This document shows, one piece after another, positions 16,664 to 24,973 of a stretch of DNA of 40,350 bases. Below the pieces are notes generated by a model. It had not been told where the DNA came from and did no database searches. It saw only the letters and a list, made by a program, of their open reading frames with translations. The stretch lies in the NCBI GenBank assembly GCA_022827055.1, contig JAJDTR010000070.1:1-40350 (forward strand). Reading direction: 5' to 3'. A program made the position numbers and the translations under genes. Each line of letters opens with the position of its first letter. The stretch's first letter is position 1. This DNA is from Candidatus Poribacteria bacterium (GTDB taxonomy: Bacteria; Poribacteria; WGA-4E; JAJDTR01).

Positions 16664-17536
16664 TTAAAATCCACGTTTCAGTTTTCCCCACGTCGTGGAC
16701 ACTTTGCCCGAGGGATCCACCGCGAACGAGCCGCGCACATTCTGGTTAACCTCATCTTCACTGAAAGCCCGGTCGTAGACACGGTAGATCGCGATTGAGC
16801 AGTTGCAGGTGCGCACCTCTTCGGCGCGGCTATGAGAGAATATAGCGTGAAGCGACATGTCATGCTTTTTGTTCCATTTTACACTCGGTCCCGTTCTTCC
16901 GACTTTTTCGCCGTCAACATAGGACGTGAAATTCTTCCCGCTCTCAAACACCATGTGCACCCAGTGCCACTCCTGTTCGCCAACCCTCAATCCGTGAGTT
17001 CCTTTGGGCCAATCGTCGCGCAGCCCAAGGGCGCCTTGAGCGATACTTATGTTCGCAAAATCTCCGTTCCCGCCGGCATCCAGCCAAATCCGAAAGTTCT
17101 GAACCTGTTCCCTTGGCTGAGCTTGTATTCCGACGAGATGATGTTCCTGCGCAAGCATGGGTCCATTTATCCTCATGAGGAGCCCCATGGTGAAGTCTTC
17201 AAGGTTCACGACCGGTGTTTTTGCGCCCGGCGCCGCGTTACTGAAGGTCATACCGGATTCATCGGCAGTGTACCACTTTGTGTCCTCCTTGAAACCGATA
17301 CCCTTTATTGAGATGACGCCCTCCTCAAGTTTCGGCTTGAGCTTACTATGTTCCAATTCCCCGCCCGCTTCACCGGCGTTTCGCCACACCTTGTCCCTAT
17401 CGGTTTGGTCGGTTTCGACAGGGTTAAAGTAAAGCACCGCTCCGGGGATCGGCTGAGCGAGTGCCGTTGATAGTGTCATCGCCATACCAACCAACATAAT
17501 AAAAATAGCGATGGAAAAAATTGTGTTTCTTGTCAT
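16664..17536 (-). CDS. Secreted LamG/concanavalin-like domain protein
   Basis: A 290-residue protein with a clear signal peptide ending ALA-Q near residue 27 and a jelly-roll LamG_3-type domain (about 30-265). Recognisable parts are the FTMGLLMRI strand, the WHWVHMVFESGKNFTSYVDGE segment and the terminal IAIYRVYDRAFSEDEV that closes such domains. Likely a secreted glycan- or protein-binding module. The last 20 residues, with AVDPSGKVSTTWGKLK (272-287), match the tail of the TolB-like protein at 5518-6501. GGAGG lies about 8 bases before the ATG. No catalytic motif seen. Confidence 0.8.
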   Translation of the reverse strand: MTRNTIFSIAIFIMLVGMAMTLSTALAQPIPGAVLYFNPVETDQTDRDKVWRNAGEAGGELEHSKLKPKLEEGVISIKGIGFKEDTKWYTADESGMTFSNAAPGAKTPVVNLEDFTMGLLMRINGPMLAQEHHLVGIQAQPREQVQNFRIWLDAGGNGDFANISIAQGALGLRDDWPKGTHGLRVGEQEWHWVHMVFESGKNFTSYVDGEKVGRTGPSVKWNKKHDMSLHAIFSHSRAEEVRTCNCSIAIYRVYDRAFSEDEVNQNVRGSFAVDPSGKVSTTWGKLKRGF

Positions 17537-17651
17537 GCTTCTGTCCTCCGTATCAATCTAATCGGTCTTGCAAAAAAATTAACGGCCAAATTGGCGGTTT
17601 CGGTTATCGTGAAATTTTACAACATAACGCTATGAAATACAAGATATAAGC

Positions 17652-17661
17652 GCGAATCAGT
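17652..17661. repeat. Left target-site duplication GCGAATCAGT
   Basis: Ten bases directly abutting the left inverted end of the 236-bp element, repeated exactly at 17898-17907. Confidence 0.88.
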
Positions 17662-17897
17662 CAGGGGAAACGCATCTAAATTTTCTGCATCATAAGAAAG
17701 AAAATCAGGCTAAGTTTGTGACACTGTTTTGGGATTCGTAGGTTGGGTTGAACGGAAATTCGTTAGTAATCGCTAATCTAGTAAGAGTTTTCGAGTGCCT
17801 ATTTCGCTTGAACGCGCCAAAATTTGAGTGAAACCCAACATTAATCGTACGGCCTACCACCATGAAACCTCCTCTGCAATTAGATGCGTTTCCCCTG
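17662..17897. mobile_element. 236-bp MITE with perfect 18-bp inverted ends
   Basis: The element starts CAGGGGAAACGCATCTAA (17662-17679) and ends with the exact reverse complement TTAGATGCGTTTCCCCTG (17880-17897). It is flanked on both sides by the identical decamer GCGAATCAGT. It has no transposase gene and carries a 103-bp GGTTGGGTT element inside. These are the marks of a non-autonomous transposon moved by a transposase supplied elsewhere. The 10-bp duplication fits IS families such as ISAs1 or IS4, but the parent is not in the window and the assignment is open. No second copy with these ends was seen here. Confidence 0.88.
17737..17839. repeat. 103-bp GGTTGGGTT...AAACCCAAC element
   Basis: Second full-length copy of the 6538-6638 element, here within the MITE. 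It begins CGTAGGTTGGGTTGAACGGA and ends TTGAGTGAAACCCAAC. Confidence 0.75.
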
Positions 17898-17907
17898 GCG
17901 AATCAGT
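17898..17907. repeat. Right target-site duplication GCGAATCAGT
   Basis: Exact copy of 17652-17661, immediately after the right inverted end. Confidence 0.88.
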
Positions 17908-18010
17908 GACCGGTGACCAGTGAATCTCTGCCGATTAAATGGGCGAACAGCGAAGGCGATAGTAAATCCCACTCGCTATTCACTCAGTTGCCGGTTAGTG
18001 GTCGGTTGGT
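17903..18010. repeat. Composite repeat split by a nested 35-bp repeat
   Basis: A reverse-oriented CACTG/35-bp composite is broken after AATCTCTGCC (ends 17932) and resumes at CACTCGCTATTCACTCAG (from 17970). The 37 bases between (17933-17969) are a forward-oriented 35-bp-type repeat, GATTAAATGGGC... to ...GATAGTAAATCC. One copy therefore sits inside another. Confidence 0.65.
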
Positions 18011-18457
18011 CGTGAAGCGGAAGGATGGAAGGTTGGAAGATTGGAAGTAAAACATCCGCTAGCGGTTAGCGAAGTGAGACAGGAATCAAGTTTATTTCTT
18101 TTCTTGCCAAGGAATCATACGGCTATAAACTAATTCAAGATGAAGTGTAGGGTTTCAGTCGAATCTCGGTCTCTTCCCGGTGAATGGAATCGAGTTTGCC
18201 CCCTCTTGCGCGTGATTTCTCGGGAATTCCGTTCAATCCAACCTACGTGTTACAACGCAGATTATCACCTTTAATCATCCATCCTTCCATCCCTTTGGCT
18301 TCCACCCTTCCTTTCTTCCTCTTCTCTAGAAATTCGCATTTATTTGACGCGAACCCTGTTTTCTGATATGCTAACCCCTGCCATTTTTCTAACGTAATTT
18401 TCAAAATATCTACCGCAGCACGGACGACCACATTACCCAAAGGAGGGTACATTCCCG

Positions 18458-19720
18458 ATGTCACTTGATGAGCGCGCGGATCTCTTTAACCGAATGGTGT
18501 TGGACGATGCAATGGATGAATACGGTCTGATACGCCACTCCCTAACCACTCCGGATCGAAAACCGATACCCGACGACCAACTGGAAGATGTCCGAAAAAA
18601 CACGGAACAACGCAAGCGATTAGGTCAGAAGTGGCACCCCCACGCCGGAACGCCGGCATATGCCATGTATGAAGACGCCAACTATGTCGGAAACCGCTAC
18701 CTGTTGTCTCAAGCGTGGCGCTGGTTGGCTACGAAGAACGAAACCGCCCGGGGTGACGCCGAGAAGGCGTATACTGCCACGATGTACCCCTATCACGAAG
18801 GACGAAGGATTGATCCCGGCTACTGGCCCAAACCTTACGGGGCGCTGAAGGGAGACTACGCCGTCGATAAGGTATACACCGAGACCAGTTTGGATCAGGC
18901 GTACTCTCCCGTTATAGCACTGTGGCGGTACTACCAGCATTTGGCGAGCGACGACGAGAAACAGGCTATTGCGAAAGCCGTACAGGAGCACGGTCACTGG
19001 TGGATACGCCACGAATACACCTACGACTACTTGGGGGAGGTGTGGAAGGTGTTCGAAGGTCGAATCGGCGGTCCGAGCAGCGCTTTGAAAATCCCCATCG
19101 GCATGCACATCGCCTATCGGATCACCGGGGACACGGCGTTGTTGGATGAGTGTGTGCGCATCATTAGGGAGGCGGTGAAGGAGGGGGCGTTGTCAATGCA
19201 CCGGGGACCGCGCGGCGAGATTAAGGAATTGTACCACTGGGCGGAGATGTACGACTATTTCATGCGCGAAACCGATCTGCAAGACGAAGCCGAATGGGAA
19301 CGCCTCATCCGCGAGTGTTGGCGCGCCGGAAAGAGCGCCGTTCAGGAGGATGGGTTGTGTATCGGCCAGGGGTTCTTCACCGACGATGGGCTGCTGGAGA
19401 AATATGAACCCGGCCCCGCAGACGACGTGCACCACGGCTACTGGAAGACCGATGCGAGACACCCCGCCTCCACGGCACAAATTGCCGGTTTGGCGATGTT
19501 GATTCACGAGTTGGGTTACGACGATGACGCTGCGGGGGTTGGCGTGAAGCTACTGGAGAACGTCACCGAAGCGCACACCGGGCAGCGATACGTTTATACC
19601 AGCCCCGGACAGATGCCGCCCGAATCGCGCGAAAAGCCGCCGCAGGAGTTCTTCCACACCCGCACCGTGGTGTTCTGGCTGGATGCCTACTGGCGCGGCA
19701 AGCTGCACAGGGTGTTGTAA
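18458..19720 (+). CDS. Alpha/alpha-barrel-like protein, possible glycoside hydrolase or lyase
   Basis: A 420-residue soluble protein without a signal peptide. It is rich in Trp, Tyr and His and in repeated helical pairs, such as LLSQAWRWLATKNE, DQAYSPVIALWRYYQHL, GMHIAYRITGDTALLDECVRI and AQIAGLAMLIHELGYDDDA. This is the pattern of six-hairpin (alpha/alpha)6 barrels found in GH88, GH105 and polysaccharide lyases. I cannot name the family or the catalytic acids. A strong AAAGGAGGG lies 10 bases before the ATG and fixes the start. The setting among sugar genes supports a carbohydrate role, which is inference. Confidence 0.7.
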   Translation: MSLDERADLFNRMVLDDAMDEYGLIRHSLTTPDRKPIPDDQLEDVRKNTEQRKRLGQKWHPHAGTPAYAMYEDANYVGNRYLLSQAWRWLATKNETARGDAEKAYTATMYPYHEGRRIDPGYWPKPYGALKGDYAVDKVYTETSLDQAYSPVIALWRYYQHLASDDEKQAIAKAVQEHGHWWIRHEYTYDYLGEVWKVFEGRIGGPSSALKIPIGMHIAYRITGDTALLDECVRIIREAVKEGALSMHRGPRGEIKELYHWAEMYDYFMRETDLQDEAEWERLIRECWRAGKSAVQEDGLCIGQGFFTDDGLLEKYEPGPADDVHHGYWKTDARHPASTAQIAGLAMLIHELGYDDDAAGVGVKLLENVTEAHTGQRYVYTSPGQMPPESREKPPQEFFHTRTVVFWLDAYWRGKLHRVL

Positions 19721-19810
19721 GTAGGGCTACAAACCTGATTTCACAGAGGGGGAATGGGGTGATTTTGGGAAGATGCGACGATTACGCATACCTGTACTAG
19801 GGAGACACTC

Positions 19811-19834
19811 ATGATTAAAGGGAAAAATCAATGA
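19811..19834 (+). promoter_or_regulatory. Seven-codon leader ORF overlapping the next start (ATGA)
   Basis: An ATG eight bases after GGGAG (19799-19803) opens the peptide MIKGKNQ, whose TGA overlaps the ATG of the LRR/dockerin gene at 19831. The arrangement would couple translation of the large secreted protein to the leader. The sequence AAAGGGAAAAATCA before 19831 could also serve as its own ribosome-binding site. Confidence 0.45.
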
Positions 19835-21837
19835 ATTTCCTACAGAAAATCACAGTCAGTCTTTTGCTCACTTTCATTTTGGGCAGCGCTACATTTGCGC
19901 AAGTCGTTGAGATACCCGACCCGAATTTGCGACAGGCAGTTAAAGAAGCCCTGAATCTACCTGCTGGGACTCCTATCATGCAAGTAGTCATGCGGGATTT
20001 AACTAGCCTTGATGTTGGAGATCAAGGAATTGCGGACCTTTCCGGTTTAGAGTTTGCCATTGGGCTAACTTGGCTCGCTATTCCCGGCAATCAGATAACA
20101 GACCTTACCCCGATAGCAGGGTTGATGAAATTGGAACACTTGTTAATGTGGGTGAATCCAATTTCGGACATTACTCCGCTGGCAAATCTCACAAATCTGC
20201 TAGGTCTTGACGCTGGGGGTTGCCATATTTCCGACATCACTCCACTTGCCAATCTAACGCAACTTACAGGACTAAATCTGAGATACAATAGCATTGTCAA
20301 TATTGGTCCACTTGCCAACCTTTCATTACTAACCGAATTGCGCTTAAACAGCAATGCCATCGTCGATGTTACCCCTCTCTCGAATCTAACCAAGTTGAAA
20401 TCGTTAGAAATTCAGGATAACAACATAGGTGACCACAACCCGCTTGATTCCCTATCGTTGACACACTTCAAATACGACCAATCTTGTGAAATGCCGCCAC
20501 TCCCGCTTAAGCCGCGGTTAGAGAATAGAACCTTCCCGTCTGTCTTTTCTGCTTGGGGCGGACTAGGCTGGAGTTCTGTTCTTAATCAGCCACATCTATC
20601 AGACCTTGAGCAGATGTCGCAACACGATTTATACTTTTGTTGCCTGATGTTCAATCAGCGTTTCTTTGATACCGGTGATGGTTGGGAGGTGCGAGGCGAT
20701 CTTGAAAGAGCCGAGCAACTACGCGATGATTATATTGCGCTTAATTCAAATATGGTCTTCCTCGTGGGAATAGAGTTTCGCGCCGCTCAACTAAGTGTAT
20801 ATCCGGAAGACTGGCCATACTGGCTCAGAGACACGCAAGACGAAATCGTTAAACCTTCCGGTGAGGGTGATTCGGCAGGTCTCATTGATTTTACCAATCC
20901 CGGTTTTCAAGATAGGATGGTTGCTCAAGCTGTGGCGGTTTCGGAATGCGGCTTGTACGATGGTATCATGATTGACTGGTGGAATGACAAAGGAGCTTTA
21001 TTAGTCACCTATAATCCGTATACAGAGTATCGAGGGCACGAAGTTGAGATGCAGGCGAAAATCAACATCTTGGAACGTATTCGCGCTCAAACGAGACCGG
21101 ACTTCTTAATTATCGGCAATGTTAACCGGGACAAACTCCCCCGCACGGGCAAATACATCAACGGAGGTTTTATGGAAACAGGAACGCCTTCTAATGATAG
21201 TAACGTTGGAGGAACTGAAGAAATTGAACGGGGATTGCAGAAGATTGAAAGTACGCTGCTGTGGGCAGAGCAGAACATGAGGGAACCGCGAATTAACGCG
21301 CTGGAGGGTTGGGGTTTTCCGACAGAGGAACCCGACAGCCCGACAAATCTCCGCTGGATGCGTGCTTTCACGACGTTAAGCCTCACTCATTCCGATGGCT
21401 ACGTTCTTTATAATGATGGCATTCAGCACAATCACTACTGGTACGAATTCTGGGACGCCGACCTCGGCAGACCAATCGGGCCAAAAGCCCCGCTTTACGA
21501 CGAAGAAATACCTGACCTTTACATCCGCGAGTTCACGAACGGGTGGGCGGTCTACAACCACAGCGGGGAAGCGCAGGTGATTACGCTGCCGGAGGAGGTG
21601 CAAGGCGTCGCCAGCGGACTGGTGAACACGGAGCACGCGTTGCCGAACTTAGACGGGGAGATGTATCTGCGGGTCAAACCTGAGAATCCAGCGGATGTGA
21701 ACGGGGATGGCGTGGTAAATATCTTCGATTTGACGATTGTTGCGCAGGGATTTGGGACGGATAATTTGGAGGCGGACGTGAATGGTGATGGGGTGGTCAA
21801 CGTGTTTGATTTGGTGTTCGTAGCCAACCAATTCTGA
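19831..21837 (+). CDS. Secreted LRR / GHL15-like / dockerin protein
   Basis: A 668-residue modular secreted protein. The signal peptide ends FAQ near residue 24. Internalin-type leucine-rich repeats (ITPLANLTNLxxLxLxxNxISD) run from about 57 to 215. A TIM-barrel-like domain (about 233-600, with LYDGIMIDWWND near 375) resembles putative glycosyl hydrolase GHL15. The C-terminus is a dockerin-like module with two calcium loops, DVNGDGVVNIFDL and DVNGDGVVNVFDL (619-668). Dockerins usually bind cohesins in enzyme complexes or surface assemblies; no cohesin is visible here. The three-module order is unusual. ATG at 19831 is chosen because the signal peptide follows at once. Confidence 0.82.
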   Translation: MNFLQKITVSLLLTFILGSATFAQVVEIPDPNLRQAVKEALNLPAGTPIMQVVMRDLTSLDVGDQGIADLSGLEFAIGLTWLAIPGNQITDLTPIAGLMKLEHLLMWVNPISDITPLANLTNLLGLDAGGCHISDITPLANLTQLTGLNLRYNSIVNIGPLANLSLLTELRLNSNAIVDVTPLSNLTKLKSLEIQDNNIGDHNPLDSLSLTHFKYDQSCEMPPLPLKPRLENRTFPSVFSAWGGLGWSSVLNQPHLSDLEQMSQHDLYFCCLMFNQRFFDTGDGWEVRGDLERAEQLRDDYIALNSNMVFLVGIEFRAAQLSVYPEDWPYWLRDTQDEIVKPSGEGDSAGLIDFTNPGFQDRMVAQAVAVSECGLYDGIMIDWWNDKGALLVTYNPYTEYRGHEVEMQAKINILERIRAQTRPDFLIIGNVNRDKLPRTGKYINGGFMETGTPSNDSNVGGTEEIERGLQKIESTLLWAEQNMREPRINALEGWGFPTEEPDSPTNLRWMRAFTTLSLTHSDGYVLYNDGIQHNHYWYEFWDADLGRPIGPKAPLYDEEIPDLYIREFTNGWAVYNHSGEAQVITLPEEVQGVASGLVNTEHALPNLDGEMYLRVKPENPADVNGDGVVNIFDLTIVAQGFGTDNLEADVNGDGVVNVFDLVFVANQF

Positions 21838-21843
21838 ATCGGG

Positions 21844-21878
21844 GATCTCTATCGCGCTCGCTACCCACTCACTTGATC
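21844..21878 (-). repeat. 35-bp dispersed repeat, reverse full copy
   Basis: GATCTCTATCGCGCTCG... to CACTTGATC, exactly 35 bases, starting six bases after the dockerin gene stop. Confidence 0.8.
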
Positions 21879-22007
21879 GGATTAAACGGATTACGCAGGT
21901 TTCACGGATAAGAATCGGCTGATTGATACCGTTGACGTAAAGTAATACCATTTCGATTGAATGATAATGCATATGATGTCTGAATCATATCGTCCACCTT
22001 TTCCGTA

Positions 22008-22028
22008 GGCGGGGCATCTTACCCCGCC
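22008..22028. repeat. GGCGGGG-CATCTTA-CCCCGCC hairpin
   Basis: Perfect 7-bp GC stem. A relative with one mismatch lies at 27061-27085. It is followed by GATTTT, so a weak terminator for the gene ending at 21837 is possible but the distance of 170 bases argues against it. Confidence 0.7.
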
Positions 22029-22173
22029 GATTTTGCACGGAGAAAAGGCTTATTATTCCGATCCAAGCAAGTTTCTTCACTTAATCCGCGTAGTCAATGT
22101 ACTTCCATTTTATAGAAATGGTATATGGTATAAGGAGTTGTAGAAACCAATCAAGCAACTGAAAACCGAGCAG

Positions 22174-22210
22174 GATTTTCTATCGCCTTCACTATCCGTT
22201 CGCTTGATTG
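22174..22210 (-). repeat. 35-bp dispersed repeat, degenerate reverse copy
   Basis: GATTTTCTATCGCCTTCACT... to CGCTTGATTG. The ends have drifted from GATC. Confidence 0.6.
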
Positions 22211-22311
22211 ATAGAGATTCCGTGCTGAGGTATTCAAGAGGCTGGTGTGCGGTGCACACCCTACAAGTAAAGGCTGGGGAACAGATCTGATAGGCGCGCA
22301 GGAGAAATTGC

Positions 22312-23469
22312 ATGAAAATTACGGATGTTAAACCCATTCCGGTTTGGGTGGGCGGCAGAAATCAACTTGTCGTCAAGGTGGAGACCGACGAGGGAATTTA
22401 CGGTTGGGGCGAATCGGGCTTGTCCGGCAGAGAACTGGCGGTGGCTGGAGCGGTTAAGCACTACCGCGAATTCCTTATCGGCCGAGACCCCATGTGTATC
22501 GGCGCGCTGTGGCAAGATATGTACCGCGGTCAATATTTCGAAGGCGGACGGGTGCTCACCGGCGCCATTTCCGCGGTCGACATCGCGCTCCACGATATTG
22601 CCGGCAAAGCGCTGGGTGTGCCGGTGTACCAACTTCTCGGCGGAAAGCAGCGGGACCTCGTGCCCTGTTTTGCGACAACCGGCGCGGCGCCCGGTCCGGG
22701 GTTGATTGACGAAGTGAAACTCCTGATGGAAAAAGGCTGGAACGTTATCCGTACCGTGCCGGGCCACCCGCCCGTAGAGGATGCATCCATTTTCGAGCCG
22801 CGCGAATCGCTCGCTTTGACGGCGTCGTGGCTGACCAAGGTACGGGAAGAAGTAGGACCGGAGCCGGTGCTTGGTATCGACTACCACTGCCGTTTAAGCG
22901 TGGCGGAGGCGGCGTCGTTTTGTCAACGGATGCCCACAGGCACACTCGATTTCATTGAGGAACCCATACGCGACGAGACCCCGGAGGCATACGAATCCCT
23001 GCGGAGCATGGTCGACGTGCCCTTCGCAATCGGCGAGGAGTTTTCCAGCAAATGGGCGTTTCTACCCTACATCGAATGCGGCATCACCAACTTTGCGCGT
23101 ATCGATGTCTGCAACGTGGGAGGATTGACGGAATCCATGAAGGTCGCGAGTATGGCGGAAGCCCACTACATCGACCTGATGCCGCACAACCCGTTGGGTC
23201 CGATCTGCACCGCCGCAACCGCCCACTTGGCGGCGGCAATTCCAAACTTCGCGTGGTTGGAGGTGCGGAATTCGCCGACGGAGCCGACCGGCCGTCAGGA
23301 TCCCGACCTGTTTCCGGTACAACTCACGCAGGAGGGACCGAACCTTGTCGTGCCCGATCAGCCGGGCTTGGGGGTCGAGTTCAACGAAGAGCTGGCAATG
23401 GAACAGACCTTCGAATTTTGGGAGGCACCGCGACTGCGCCGCCGCGACGGCTCCTACACCAACTGGTGA
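22312..23469 (+). CDS. Enolase-superfamily sugar-acid dehydratase, galactonate dehydratase type
   Basis: A 385-residue cytoplasmic enzyme of the mandelate racemase/muconate lactonizing group. Metal ligands Asp190, Glu216 (in FIEEP) and Glu242 (in IGEE), general acid/bases His192 (DYHCR) and His292 (MPHNPLGP), and Glu317 (WLEVR) are all present. As I recall the E. coli DgoD active site (183, 185, 209, 235, 285, 310), every residue here is shifted by exactly seven, which strongly supports the D-galactonate dehydratase fold and chemistry (loss of water to a 2-keto-3-deoxy acid). Exact substrate is not proven; related enzymes use other acid sugars. AGGAG lies seven bases before the ATG. No adjacent KDPGal aldolase. 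Confidence 0.87.
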   Translation: MKITDVKPIPVWVGGRNQLVVKVETDEGIYGWGESGLSGRELAVAGAVKHYREFLIGRDPMCIGALWQDMYRGQYFEGGRVLTGAISAVDIALHDIAGKALGVPVYQLLGGKQRDLVPCFATTGAAPGPGLIDEVKLLMEKGWNVIRTVPGHPPVEDASIFEPRESLALTASWLTKVREEVGPEPVLGIDYHCRLSVAEAASFCQRMPTGTLDFIEEPIRDETPEAYESLRSMVDVPFAIGEEFSSKWAFLPYIECGITNFARIDVCNVGGLTESMKVASMAEAHYIDLMPHNPLGPICTAATAHLAAAIPNFAWLEVRNSPTEPTGRQDPDLFPVQLTQEGPNLVVPDQPGLGVEFNEELAMEQTFEFWEAPRLRRRDGSYTNW

Positions 23470-23481
23470 TACTGTAGGAGG

Positions 23482-23516
23482 AATCAAACGACCGAATAGG
23501 GAGTGCGATAGAGATC
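23482..23516 (+). repeat. 35-bp dispersed repeat, full copy
   Basis: AATCAAACGACCGAATAGG... to CGATAGAGATC; followed at 23548 by CACTGACC-type repeats. Confidence 0.75.
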
Positions 23517-23598
23517 CCCTCCGATTCCCGACCATGCGACGACTCATACTGGCCACTGACCACCGGGCACTGGTCACTGCTTCTCTAAAGGAACAAAA

Positions 23599-24678
23599 AT
23601 GAACAAAGGGAAACGCGCTTGGAGCAAATCCAACCTATCAAAACCCGCTGCGGACATCGACATGCGCTACGGACACAACCTCTTGAGACAGGAGAGCGAA
23701 GATTGGCCCTCATACGCTGTCGTGTCAACACCGAGCGCTATCAAGTCAGCCGAACCCCACTTTGGGAAACAACCCGCCGGCGTGGGTTACGCCACCCATC
23801 TTGATCACGGCCATCTGCAAGAAGTCACCGACGGGCTACCGCGGGATGTTGACCTCATCGTAGGCGTCGGCGGGGGTACGGCGCTGGATGCGTCAAAATA
23901 TGCCGCACTCAAGCGGGATTTGCCGCTGGTTTTGGTTCCGACGATTTTATCGACCGGCGCCATCATTCACGGCGTCCTCGCGATGTGGGATGGACGGACT
24001 ATCGTTGGCGGCGCCAATGGATGGCCCTGGATTGATTGCGAGCACGTTCTCATCGACTACGAGATCATTCTTCGCGCCCCGGCTCACCTGAACACCGCGG
24101 GACTGGGCGACATTCTCTGCAACTACGCCAAAATCGCCGAATGGCAGCGTAACCACAGACTCGGACTTGAACCGCCGTACGACGAAGAGGTCGTCTCCGC
24201 CGTGGAGGAGTTTCACCAAGATTTCACGGACCAGTTCCACGCCTCCCTTGAGGCGGAAGGAGACTTGTCACCCGAGAGCGTCCGCGTCATCGGCAAGGCG
24301 CTGCAAGAACGCGACGGACGCGAGCGTGCCTTGGCGAGCACGGTGCCGAGCGGCGACCACGACTTCGCGTTCGCCCTCGAACTCATGTGCGACAGGGGCT
24401 GGATTCACGGCGAATTGGTCGCCATGGGCGCGGTTATCATCGCTTGGTATTGCGACGCCGACCCTCAGCGGCTGCTTTCCAGACTTGACAAATGTTTGGT
24501 GCGATACCGCCCCTCGCAAATGGATATTTCGCGCGACGCTCTGCGCCAGGTGCTCGAGTACCTTCCGGAATACATGACCGACCCGATTCGAGGGAAAGGT
24601 ACTTCGTCAATCCTCCGTCACGAACCGATTGTGGGAGCAAAATTTGATGAATTGTGGACGTTCTTGGAAGGAAATTAA
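23599..24678 (+). CDS. Iron-dependent alcohol dehydrogenase, glycerol-1-phosphate dehydrogenase type
   Basis: A 359-residue NAD(P)-dependent enzyme. The nucleotide-binding loop is GVGGGTALDASK (89-100). The metal triad is Asp171 (NTAGLGD), His254 (SGDHDFAFALE) and His270 (IHGELVAMG), as in the AraM/EgsA branch of iron-containing alcohol dehydrogenases, which interconvert dihydroxyacetone phosphate and glycerol phosphate or act on other polyol phosphates. AAAGGA sits six bases before the ATG. It follows the dehydratase gene by 129 bases, with repeats between, so co-transcription is uncertain. Substrate cannot be read from the sequence. Confidence 0.85.
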   Translation: MNKGKRAWSKSNLSKPAADIDMRYGHNLLRQESEDWPSYAVVSTPSAIKSAEPHFGKQPAGVGYATHLDHGHLQEVTDGLPRDVDLIVGVGGGTALDASKYAALKRDLPLVLVPTILSTGAIIHGVLAMWDGRTIVGGANGWPWIDCEHVLIDYEIILRAPAHLNTAGLGDILCNYAKIAEWQRNHRLGLEPPYDEEVVSAVEEFHQDFTDQFHASLEAEGDLSPESVRVIGKALQERDGRERALASTVPSGDHDFAFALELMCDRGWIHGELVAMGAVIIAWYCDADPQRLLSRLDKCLVRYRPSQMDISRDALRQVLEYLPEYMTDPIRGKGTSSILRHEPIVGAKFDELWTFLEGN

Positions 24679-24729
24679 TTGAAGCGGCACTGCCGTATTT
24701 GTAGAAACGCGAACACACTAAATTCGAAA

Positions 24730-24742
24730 GCCCCAGCGGGGC
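24730..24742. repeat. Co-varying mini-hairpin GCCCC-AGC-GGGGC
   Basis: Same loop as the hairpins at 23-239 but with a new stem, again perfectly paired, followed by GACAAGTGTAG. Confidence 0.75.
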
Positions 24743-24879
24743 GACAAGTGTAGGCGTTAAATTCGCACAAAACTATACGATATTGCCCCAAAAATGACAA
24801 CAAATGAGTTTGCGACCTTCTGTTTCAAGAGGATGCGATAGATTCAATCACTCGGCAAATTCAAAATGAGAATTGCTGT

Positions 24880-24955
24880 CAAATTGGGCTGATTTTCGTC
24901 CATTTCGTGTTTCCACGTCGGTAAAAACTCGGTTTCTGCGCCTCGTTGGACAAAG
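24880..24955. repeat. 76-bp repeat, copy 1
   Basis: Differs from 34830-34905 at five of 76 positions. This copy lacks the outer inverted ends seen around the other copy, so it looks like a truncated MITE. It ends 18 bases before the ATG of the AAA/nuclease gene and may supply its promoter region. Confidence 0.85.
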
Positions 24956-24973
24956 AGAGATAAAGAAGAAAAA

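Larger units (their letters stand above)
17537..18457. other. 921-bp gene-free repeat region
   Basis: Contains the 236-bp MITE (17662-17897) with its target duplications, a nested pair of 35-bp repeats (17903-18010), a half element CCGTTCAATCCAACCTACG at 18228-18246 and the ribosome-binding site of the next gene. No open frame has a plausible start and motif. Confidence 0.75.
21838..22311. other. 474-bp gene-free repeat region
   Basis: Holds a reverse 35-bp repeat (21844-21878), a GGATTAAACGGATT / TTTCACGGAT stretch (21878-21910), the inverted decamers ATACCATTTC (21945-21954) and GAAATGGTAT (22115-22124), a GGCGGGG/CCCCGCC hairpin (22008-22028) and a degenerate 35-bp repeat (22174-22210). 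No gene seen. Confidence 0.7.
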
